Assembly: GCA_025352865.1 (NCBI GenBank) | Contig: JANXSB010000346.1 | Location: 1-7,140 of the forward strand | Origin: Chthoniobacter sp. | GTDB lineage: Bacteria > Verrucomicrobiota > Verrucomicrobiia > Chthoniobacterales > Chthoniobacteraceae | Direction of reading: 5' to 3' | DNA: 7,140 nt | Part shown: piece after piece, positions 1 through 6,400 of the stretch | Position numbering within the stretch: the first letter of the stretch is position 1 | Layout of the letters: every line of letters begins with the position of its first letter | The notes under the pieces: model-generated | Databases searched by the model: none | The model's input: only the letters and a program-made list of their open reading frames with translations | What the model was told of the DNA's origin: nothing | Position numbers and translations under genes: made by a program

Positions 1-1416
1 CACGGCTCGGTGTTGATCGCCGCGATCACGAGTTGCACGAACACCTCCAATCCAAGCGTCATGCTCGCTGCCGGTTTGCTCGCGAAGAAGGCGAACGCCA
101 AAGGCCTCACCGTGAAGCCCAGCGTCAAAACCTCGCTCGGACCCGGCAGCCGCGTCGTGACCGATTACCTCACGAAAACTGGCCTTCAGGAAGAACTCGA
201 CAAGCTCGGCTTCCAGACCGTCGGCTACGGTTGCACCACCTGCATTGGCAACAGCGGGCCACTCGACAAAGGTATTGAAGATGTCGTCCGCGCACAAGAC
301 ATCATTGGTGCCAGCGTGCTCAGCGGCAACCGCAACTTCGAGGCGCGCGTGCATCAGAACATCAAGGCCAACTTCCTCATGTCCCCGCCGCTCGTCGTCG
401 CCTTCGCCCTCGCCGGCCGCGTGGATATCGACCTCACCACCGAGCCCATCACCATCGCCGCGGATGGCACGCCCGTTTTTCTCCGCGACCTCTGGCCCAG
501 CCTCGCCGAGATCAACGACGCCATGCGCAGCGCACTCAGCCCGGAGGTTTTCCGGCGCCTCTACACCGACTTCGCCACGCTCAATCCGAAGTGGAACGAA
601 ATCCCCAGCACCGCCGGCGACGTCTATGCGTGGGACGAAACGAGCACCTACATCCAGGAGCCACCGTTCTTTAATAACTTCGGCATGGAGCCCGGCCACA
701 TCCACGAAATCAAAAGCGCGCGCCCCCTCGGCATCTTCGGCGACAGCGTCACCACCGACCACATCTCCCCCGCCGGCGCCATCAAGAAAGCCACCCCCGC
801 CGGCGCCTACCTCACCCAGCACGGCGTCGAGCAGGACGACTTCAACAGCTACGGCTCCCGCCGCGGCAACGACCGCATCATGACCCGCGGCACCTTTGCC
901 AATGTCCGCATCAAAAACCTCATGGCCCCCGGCACCGAGGGCGGCGTCACCCGGCTCCAGCCGACCGGCGAGCAGATGCCCATCTACGACGCCGCCCTCC
1001 AGTACCAAAGCTCCGGCGTCCCCCTCATCATCCTCGCCGGCCAGGAATACGGCACCGGCTCCTCGCGCGACTGGGCCGCCAAAGGCACCGCCCTCCTCGG
1101 CGTCAAAGCCGTCGTCGCCCAGAGCTTCGAGCGCATCCACCGCAGCAACCTCTGCGGCATGGGCCTCGTCCCCCTGCAATTCCCCGAAGGCGTCAACGCC
1201 GCCTCCCTCCACCTCGACGGCACCGAGACCTTCGACGTCCTCGGCCTCAGCGACGACCTCCGGCCCATGAGCGACCTCACCCTCGTCATCCACCGCGCCG
1301 ACGGCACCGAGGTGAAACAGACCGTCCGCTGCCGCATCGACACCGCCATCGAGGTCGATTACGTCCGCCACGGCGGCATCCTGCCCTACGTCCTGCGGCA
1401 GTTGCTCGGGGCGTAA
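1..1416 (+). CDS. acnA: Aconitate hydratase, AcnA/IRP type, C-terminal half (5' end outside window)
   Basis: Aconitase interconverts citrate and isocitrate through cis-aconitate in the cytoplasmic TCA cycle. The frame is open from base 1 and ends at TAA 1414-1416, giving 471 codons. AcnA proteins are about 890-900 residues, so roughly the N-terminal half is missing. All three 4Fe-4S ligand cysteines are visible: one in ITSCTNTSNP (codon 34-36) and two in GYGCTTCIGNSGP (codons 232-234 and 241-243). The C-terminal swivel domain follows, with GDSVTTDHISPAGAI (about 739-783), YGSRRGND, and the substrate-binding GTGSSRDWAAKG loop with its Ser-Ser-Arg (1060-1068). SFERIHRSNLCGMG comes next, and the protein ends with the usual GGILPYVLRQLL. 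No frameshift or missing active-site residue is seen, so the visible half looks intact. The order and length of the motifs fit AcnA rather than AcnB or a mitochondrial-type aconitase. Confidence 0.97.
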   Translation, partial: HGSVLIAAITSCTNTSNPSVMLAAGLLAKKANAKGLTVKPSVKTSLGPGSRVVTDYLTKTGLQEELDKLGFQTVGYGCTTCIGNSGPLDKGIEDVVRAQDIIGASVLSGNRNFEARVHQNIKANFLMSPPLVVAFALAGRVDIDLTTEPITIAADGTPVFLRDLWPSLAEINDAMRSALSPEVFRRLYTDFATLNPKWNEIPSTAGDVYAWDETSTYIQEPPFFNNFGMEPGHIHEIKSARPLGIFGDSVTTDHISPAGAIKKATPAGAYLTQHGVEQDDFNSYGSRRGNDRIMTRGTFANVRIKNLMAPGTEGGVTRLQPTGEQMPIYDAALQYQSSGVPLIILAGQEYGTGSSRDWAAKGTALLGVKAVVAQSFERIHRSNLCGMGLVPLQFPEGVNAASLHLDGTETFDVLGLSDDLRPMSDLTLVIHRADGTEVKQTVRCRIDTAIEVDYVRHGGILPYVLRQLLGA

Positions 1417-1477
1417 AGGGGAGCGCGGGTGCGCAAATGAAGGTAAATGAGCGGGACGCGAAAGAGATTGGAAAAAT

Positions 1478-1532
1478 AGCCCGCAACGGCAACGGACATT
1501 ACGCATTTTCCAACAATAACCGGTTGCGGGCT
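1478..1532. terminator. 10-bp inverted repeat downstream of aconitase, possible terminator
   Basis: AGCCCGCAAC (1478-1487) is matched perfectly by GTTGCGGGCT (1523-1532) across a 35-nt loop. It begins 61 nt after the aconitase stop, where a terminator would be expected. On the plus strand no T-run follows the right arm. On the minus strand the hairpin is followed by ATTTTTC (complement of 1471-1477), so as an intrinsic terminator it would work better for leftward transcripts. The loop is longer than in typical intrinsic terminators. Its role is inferred from position and pairing only. Confidence 0.4.
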
Positions 1533-1557
1533 CCTAATCGCAGAATCATGCTAATCA

Positions 1558-1743
1558 ATGACCCTTCAATATATCTCCGCCCACGATCTCGAACGTCAGC
1601 TTGCGACATTGACGATGCGCCATCCGGCCATCATTGAACTCAATAAGTCTGCTCTCAAAAGCGCACGCGCTTTTGCTACAGAATTGGACAACGATCCGAA
1701 ACTTTCGGACGCATACGCGTTCGTGACCGTCCGGATCTCATAG
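1558..1743 (+). CDS. Small hypothetical protein, 61 aa
   Basis: I do not recognise this family. The ATG at 1558 is the only ATG close to the 5' end of the frame, because an in-frame TAA lies at 1552-1554. No clear Shine-Dalgarno precedes it; another in-frame ATG is at 1615. The product looks helical and amphipathic, with hydrophobic residues spaced through ERQLATLTMRH and SALKSARAFATELDND, no signal peptide, no membrane segment and no cysteine. It ends 15 nt before the next gene in the same frame and direction, so the two could be co-transcribed. Base composition is clearly less GC-rich than in aconitase, which suggests separate ancestry. A protein-like composition and the tandem neighbour favour a real gene; a chance open frame cannot be excluded. 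Confidence 0.45.
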   Translation: MTLQYISAHDLERQLATLTMRHPAIIELNKSALKSARAFATELDNDPKLSDAYAFVTVRIS

Positions 1744-1758
1744 AGAACTGATTTCGCT

Positions 1759-2058
1759 ATGCCGGAATTCAAAATTGATGTCGAACGACGGGCTGGACCG
1801 GGTGTGTCCGTTCGATATGAAACCTCGGAAACAGTCGTAGAGGAATTCAATGGCAATGAAATTGCGCAGCATGTTGAGGTTTACGTCCTCATCGGCCATA
1901 ACGCTGCAACCAAAGCGTTCGCTTGGCGGGTTGGCGGGGAGGTACGCGGTGAACCTTCGAGGACGATTGTTATTTTGGAACCCGCTATCATCACCGCAAA
2001 TCAAGCCGTGCTCAGAAACCCTCGGCGGGCATTGAAAGACGCGATACAAAGGGACTGA
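1759..2058 (+). CDS. Hypothetical protein, 99 aa
   Basis: The family is not recognised. The frame runs from ATG 1759 to TGA 2056-2058 and follows the 61-aa frame after 15 nt. AGAGAA (1743-1748) is only a poor ribosome site. The N-terminal part (MPEFKIDVERR, then VSVRYETSETVVEEFNG) looks like beta strands joined by a charged turn. Next comes an alternating strand (HVEVYVLIGH, residues 38-47), then KAFAWRVGG (52-60) and a strongly hydrophobic TIVILEPAIITANQAVL (69-85) before a basic C-terminus. No cysteine, signal peptide or catalytic motif is visible. The strand pattern suggests a small compact cytoplasmic fold. It has the lower GC content of the islet and converges on the 69-aa minus-strand gene, 57 nt away. 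Two minus-strand open frames overlap it but read less like protein. Confidence 0.55.
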   Translation: MPEFKIDVERRAGPGVSVRYETSETVVEEFNGNEIAQHVEVYVLIGHNAATKAFAWRVGGEVRGEPSRTIVILEPAIITANQAVLRNPRRALKDAIQRD

Positions 2059-2115
2059 TTTTCTGCTTGATGGTAGTGTGCTAATTTCCCGCTCCCGGTT
2101 GTGGAGCACTCTTCT

Positions 2116-2325
2116 TCACTGAACTTTTTGAATCGCTTTAACCAATTCGGGGAATTCATCAAACGACCTAACGACGTCTGCGTTCTCGTTGCATAGGATC
2201 GAGACAGCCTTCAAAAGCATCGGAATTCCAGCGGTCAGCGGAACAAGCACCACTTGAACTTTTCCGCCAAGCTCTCGGAAGCGAAGTTCCAAAGTTCCTC
2301 CTATCAATTCAATTTCGTATTGCAT
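2116..2325 (-). CDS. Small hypothetical protein, 69 aa
   Basis: I do not recognise a family. The frame reads from ATG 2325 down to TGA 2118-2116. Composition is protein-like: two beta-type stretches (QYEIELIGGTLELRFRELGG and KVQVVLVPLTAG) are followed by a hydrophobic helix (PMLLKAVSILCN) and a charged tail ending in FPELVKAIQKVQ. One cysteine, no signal peptide. Nothing like a Shine-Dalgarno precedes the ATG, but a perfect AGGAGG lies inside the frame (complement of 2297-2302), 4 nt before a TTG at 2292-2290, so translation could begin there and give 58 aa. It is convergent with the 99-aa gene and lies just left of the composite palindrome, within the same lower-GC islet. Confidence 0.5.
   Translation of the reverse strand: MQYEIELIGGTLELRFRELGGKVQVVLVPLTAGIPMLLKAVSILCNENADVVRSFDEFPELVKAIQKVQ
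2297..2302 (-). promoter_or_regulatory. Consensus ribosome binding site (AGGAGG) inside the 69-aa frame
   Basis: On the minus strand, AGGAGG is followed after 4 nt by TTG (2292-2290), codon 12 of the 69-aa frame. It is a rare full-consensus Shine-Dalgarno for this window, where the other starts lack one. The spacing is short, and the hexamer also simply encodes part of an Ile-Gly-Gly-Thr stretch, so it may be coincidence. Confidence 0.25.
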
Positions 2326-2393
2326 GGCGCATGTAAAGACTCAGGAAAATGCTTCGTCGTAAAGCGTATTGAATCGCGCTTTCCGCGGACTTT

Positions 2394-2610
2394 GACGCCG
2401 GAGGCGTCGGAGAAATTAGCCGGTGGTGGAGCGAAGCGAAACCACCGGAACCCACCCCACACAAGATTCCGCCCCGGAGGGGCGGCGGAAAGCCTCCCGG
2501 CGACGGTTCCCGCGCCCCTCCGGGGCGCATGCGTGGGGGGTGCGGGGTCCGGTGGTTCTCGCTCGGGGACTCGCTGCACCACCGGCTAATTTCCGTTAGC
2601 CCTCCGGGCT
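2394..2610. repeat. Composite inverted-repeat element: two mirrored arms of three hairpins each
   Basis: This fills most of the gene-free 2326-2656. Left arm: hairpin GACGCC-GGA-GGCGTC (2394-2408); AAATTAG then CCGGTGGT (2420-2427) pairing with ACCACCGG (2441-2448); a 20-nt C-rich spacer (2449-2468); and CCGCCCC-GGA-GGGGCGG (2469-2485). The right arm is its inverted copy: GCGCCCC-TCC-GGGGCGC (2512-2528); a 20-nt G-rich spacer; CCGGTGGT (2549-2556) pairing with ACCACCGG (2578-2585), then CTAATTT; and AGCCC-TCC-GGGCT (2598-2610). Loop triplets GGA, GGA, TCC, TCC mirror the symmetry. The organisation resembles a REPIN, two REP-type hairpin repeats facing each other, and such units are usually dispersed non-autonomously by a RAYT (Y1-type) transposase. 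No such gene is here, and multiple genomic copies are not shown by this window. The open frames crossing it are GC-rich chance frames. Confidence 0.8.
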
Positions 2611-2656
2611 GGTTCGCCGGCAGCACACCCGGCTGCGCCTTCACCCAGCGGATGTA

Positions 2657-2977
2657 TCACCCGACGGGTGGTGGCAGTGGGAGGCGGAGGAGGAAGTCGC
2701 CGAACTCAAGGCCGGGGGCGTCGGGCGCGGGCGCATAGACCGGCGCGAGGCGGTAGAAGCGGTCATAGACCATCTGCACCACGGCGTAGGTGCGCAGGGT
2801 GGCGAGGTGGTTGGAAATCATCGCCGGCTTGCGCCCGAGCCGCCGGGCGATTTCGTTGACCGGCAGCGGCTCGCCGCGCGCCAGCTCGCGCAGGATACCT
2901 ACGCGGGTGGCGTCGGAGAGGATAAAGCACTGGTCTTCCAGCGGGAGCAGCGGCGTGACAGGCGTGGGGTCGCTCAT
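2657..2977 (-). CDS. ArsR-like winged helix-turn-helix regulator, 106 aa
   Basis: A small DNA-binding protein. Residues 13-34 (LEDQCFILSDATRVGILRELAR) match the first helices of ArsR-type regulators, where a 'D-xT-R-xxIL-xxL' pattern is typical. VNEIARRLGRKPAMISNHLATLRTYAVV (40-67) is the helix-turn-helix with recognition helix about 51-62, and MVYDRFYRLAP (69-79) forms the beta wing. The C-terminus is proline-rich. The classic ArsR metal-binding Cys motif is absent; the only cysteine is C17, so a metal sensor is unlikely. ATG 2977 is chosen because the homologous domain starts soon after it. The frame stays open for another 75 codons upstream, but that part reads through the 42-bp tandem repeats and does not look like protein. 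No Shine-Dalgarno is seen. It has no close divergent partner; the nearest same-strand gene ends 449 bp upstream. The target is unknown. Confidence 0.8.
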   Translation of the reverse strand: MSDPTPVTPLLPLEDQCFILSDATRVGILRELARGEPLPVNEIARRLGRKPAMISNHLATLRTYAVVQMVYDRFYRLAPVYAPAPDAPGLEFGDFLLRLPLPPPVG

Positions 2978-3082
2978 GGGGTCGGGGAGGTTGAAACTGG
3001 TTCGACTGCGGAGAAAAGCACGCCAGCCCCAGAGTAGCCAGCCATTTTTCGTCGATTGGGAACGGCACTGGAACACGTCCAT

Positions 3083-3334
3083 GGCTCGGCGGAGCGTTAG
3101 GGATCGATGCCGGAACACGTCGTCGGCTCGGCAGAGCGCTAGGGAGCGGTGCCGGAACATTCCGCTGGCTTCCGCTGGCGCTCGGAATCGGTGAAAACTC
3201 ACTCTTTCGGCTCGGCGGAGCGCTCGGGATCAATGCCGGAACACGCCCCCGGCTCCGCGGAGCGCTCGGCGGAGGTGGCGGAGCGTGTGTTTGGCTCTCC
3301 CGAGCCCGGGGGATTGCTCTCCGCACGGTCGGAA
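3083..3334. repeat. Minisatellite: six diverged units of exactly 42 bp
   Basis: GGCT recurs at 3083, 3125, 3167, 3209, 3251 and 3293, an exact 42-bp period. Units 1, 2 and 4 are the most alike (GGCTCGGCGGAGCG at the start, GCCGGAACA in the second half); unit 3 is strongly diverged, and units 5 and 6 keep mostly the first third. A half unit with GGAACACGTCC lies just before, at about 3052-3082. Five of the six units keep a short hairpin GCTC-N4-GAGC, with N4 differing (GGCG, GGCA, GGCG, CGCG, TCCC). In unit 5 this is a perfect 12-bp palindrome, and in unit 6 the stem extends to GGCTC-TCCC-GAGCC. There are no unique spacers, so it is not a CRISPR. With the rest of 2978-3426, it lies between the regulator and the end of the CxxCH gene; I see no gene there. 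Confidence 0.8.
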
Positions 3335-3376
3335 TTGGAGCGCGCCGGTTCCGGGGAGCCAGAACTTCCGTGCGGA
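3320..3376. other. 9-bp inverted repeat downstream of the CxxCH gene
   Basis: TCCGCACGG (3320-3328) pairs perfectly with CCGTGCGGA (3368-3376) over a 39-nt loop. Inside the loop GGAATTGG (3331-3338) can pair with CCGGTTCC (3345-3352) in plus-strand RNA using two G-U pairs. It sits about 50 nt beyond the stop of the minus-strand 1114-aa gene, so it could help end or protect that transcript, but no T-run follows it on either strand. It overlaps the last 42-bp unit. Function is not established. Confidence 0.35.
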
Positions 3377-3426
3377 TGCGCGGACTATGACTACGGGGAG
3401 GAGTGCCGCCGTTACCCGTCCTGAGG

Positions 3427-6400
3427 CTACTTCCGGGTGGCGAGGTATTCGAGGACGTCGCGCAGTTCGGTGCGCGTGAGCATTTCGCCGAGGCCGGGGA
3501 GCATGGGCGAGGGGGCGGCCTGGCGCTCTTTGATCTGCGCGAGGGGCACGGTCTGGGTCTGCATTTTGCCCTGCGCGTCGAGGACGCGGAGTTTCACGCC
3601 TGCGGCGTCCTGCCCGGCGAGGGTGCCGGCGACGATGTCGCCGTTGGCGAGAGTGAGGACGACGGTCTCGAAGCCCTCGGCGATTTTCGCGCTCGGCAGG
3701 ATGATGGATTCGAGCAGGTAGGCGCGGTCTTTGGTCGCGCCGATGTGGGTGAGTTCGGGGCCGACCAGGCTGTCGCCGGTCTCGCACTTGTGGCAGCGCA
3801 GGCATTCGGTCTGCGCTTTTTCGCGGAAAATTTTGCGCCCGTTGTCGGAGTTTCCACCGAGCAGCGCGGTGCGGTATTTGGCGAGCGGATCGGTGGCGGG
3901 AAGCGCGGCTTCGTATTTCGCGAGCTTGTCTTTCAGCTCCGCGGCGTCGCGCTTTTTCGCGGCCTCGATGACGTCGAGCTGGATTTCGCCGGGGAGTTGA
4001 TTGGCGACGAGATTGTCGAGCAAAGAGCCGATCACCACGTCTGCGTCGTGCCCTTTCATCTGGCCGAGCGCGGCGAGGCCGCCCTGCTTCTCCACGACCG
4101 CGCCGGTGTTCACGATGTCTGCGATGACTTTCACCGCCGCTGCCGGATCGGCAGCCGCAAGCGCCTGCAATCCCTCGGCGCGAATCTTCGCATCCTTGTC
4201 GAGCACCGCGGCCCGCGCGGCTTTCGCCAAATTCACGTCCTTGAGCGCGGCGAGCGCCTTCAGTGCCTCGATTCGCGCCGCGCTGCCCGCCTTGTCATTG
4301 GACGCGAGTTGCGCCAGCGGTTCGCCGACGCCGGAGATGGAAAGTTTCGCCACGAGTTTCGCGACCATTTCCTGCACGCCGCCCGGCGCGTCTTTCAAAA
4401 GCGCGGGCACGGCGGCGGTCATGGCGGCGGCGGCGTCACCGGGACCGCGGTCGGGAATGGGCCGCCATTGGTTGAGCAGGCGGTCTTTGGCACTCGGGCT
4501 GCCCCAGGCTGCGAGCGCATTGAGCGCGTCTTTGCGCGCATCTTCCGGCGCGGCGGACGACGCGGCGAAGGCGGCAATCGCGCGGGCGTTTTCCGTTTTG
4601 CCGAGACGGTAGTTGGCGTTCACCGCGCGGTTGAGAATGTGCGGGTTCTTGAGCGCGGGATTGGCGAGCAGCGCGGCGAGCGCGGGCATCGCGGCGTCGA
4701 TCGGCGCATCGTGAATCGCGCGCGCGGCCTCCAGCACCACGCTCTCGTCCGCGTCCTTCAAAAACGCGGCGACGAGCGGGTTCTTGAGCTGCCGCAAAGC
4801 GACGACCGCATCGCCGCGCACTGCGACCGACGGATTGCCCGCCAGTGCCGCGATCTGTGCCGCCGTGCCGCAGCCCTTGAGGCCCGTCACGCCGCCGTGG
4901 CGCAGGATCGGATCCTTGTCGTCGTTCTCCGCGAGCATCGCCACGAGCGGCTCGAAGGCCGCCTTGTGCCCGATCTTGCCGAGGCTCAGCGCGGCGAAGT
5001 AGCGCACGCGGTTTTCCTTGTCCTTGAGCAGCGCGGTGAGCTTGTCGCCCGCCGCCGCGACTTTGTAATCGCCGAGCACTTTCGCCGCCTGGGCGCGCAC
5101 TTCCGCGTCGGCATCGCCGAGCAACGACCGCAGCGGATCGAGCGAAGCATTCTGTTTCCTCGCAAGCTGGCCGAGTCCCCAAATGGCATGCAGCCGCGCG
5201 AGCGGATTTGCCGCCGACTTATCGAGGGCGACTTCCTTCAGCAAAAAGAAAGCCGGGCCAAAGCTCTGTCCATCCTTGGAGCGATCCACGATTTCAAACT
5301 GCGCCGCCTGCCGCACCCGCATGTCGGCATGACCAAGCAGCGCCTTCAATTCGCCACCGGGCCGCTTCGCCATCCCCTCGCGGATCAGCGTCTCGGTTTC
5401 CTTTTGCAGCGCCACGTTTCCCGCCGGGTCGCTGAATTTATAGATGCGCCCCTTCCCCACTCCGCCCCAGCTCGACACCCAGTCGAGCACGTAGAGCGAG
5501 CCGTCGTTGCCAAATTCCACGTCGGTCGTGAGGATGCCTTTCACCCAGTCGCGATGCGTGGCTGTGAAGTAAGCGCCCTTCGGCTCGACGCTGATTTCAT
5601 GCACCACGCTCGCATTCGCGCCGCCGCGGAAATCGCTGAGGAAAAACTTCCCTTTGTATTTGTCCGACAGCCCCGTGCCGGGGTTGTAGGTCAGCCCGCT
5701 CGGGCCGTTCGAGATATTCGCCACGCACGGCACGATGTAGCGCGTGCTGGGCGCGATCTTTTCGTCCCACGGCCGCTCGCGCATCCACGGGGTTGTGTTC
5801 GCCGTGTACTGGTAGGCCATGCGCCAGCCGCAGTCGCCGCCTTCCACGAGGTACGTGAAACGCGCGCCGTCGCCTGCGTCGCAGTTGTTGTCGCCGGTGA
5901 AAAGATTGCCGTGCTCGTCAAAGGCCAGCTCCTCGGGATTGCGCACGCCGGTCGTGAAAATCTCGAAGCCCGTGCCGTCGGGATTGCAGCGCATGATCGA
6001 GCCGCTCTCCGTTTGCGTGACCTGCGCGCCTTCCTTCGTCTGCACATTGAGCGCGCGGTCGCCGATCGAGAAATACAGCTTTCCATCCGGCCCGAAACGC
6101 AGCCCGTGCATGTCGTGCCCGCGCAGCGCGAAATGCACGCCGAAGCCCGTGAGCAGCTTCTCCTTCACGTCGGCCACGCCGTCGTCTTTCGTGTCCTTGA
6201 AGCGCCACAGATTCGGGATGCACGTGTACCACAGCTCGCCGCCGCGCGCGATCAGCCCCGAGCCCGTGCCGTCCGCCGCATCGTGAATGCCCTCCACGAA
6301 AGTCGTCACCTTGTTCGCCACGCCGCTGCCCGTCGTGTCCTCCACGCGGCGGATGCGCTCCTCGTACTTCTCGTACTTCTCCGCGAATTTCGCCGCATCC

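Noticed and set aside
1478..1532. Integron attC recombination site
   Set aside because: The arms end in CAAC and begin GTTG, but the core pattern RYYYAAC...GTTRRRY is not met (the 7-mers are CCGCAAC and GTTGCGG), and there is no integrase or cassette array.
1437..1637. 66-aa plus-strand open frame
   Set aside because: It reads through the inverted repeat at 1478-1532, has a composition rich in Arg/Asn/Ser without hydrophobic patterning, and overlaps the more protein-like 61-aa frame.
1558..2058. Toxin-antitoxin pair
   Set aside because: The sizes and tandem order would fit, but no toxin fold motif, no DNA-binding antitoxin motif and no promoter operator repeat is visible.
1596..2109. Minus-strand frames of 86 aa (1596-1856) and 123 aa (1738-2109)
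   Set aside because: They are antisense to the 61- and 99-aa frames, and their products are Ser/Arg-rich with little pattern. The plus-strand readings show better strand and helix periodicity. This is a judgement, not proof.
2078..2109. Terminator between the convergent 99-aa and 69-aa genes
   Set aside because: Only a 5-bp match GTGCT/AGCAC with a 22-nt loop and no T-run. Too weak to call.
2254..2738. Open frames on both strands across the composite palindrome (69-111 aa)
   Set aside because: Products are Gly/Arg/Pro-rich translations of GC-rich hairpin DNA and mirror each other because of the inverted repeat, with no domain features.
3083..3334. CRISPR array
   Set aside because: Units are directly adjacent with a 42-bp period and no unique spacers. 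The units themselves diverge, and there are no cas genes nearby.
3230..3805. 191-aa minus-strand frame overlapping the end of the CxxCH gene
   Set aside because: It is an out-of-frame reading of the cytochrome domain with an Arg/Pro-rich product, running on into the 42-bp repeats.
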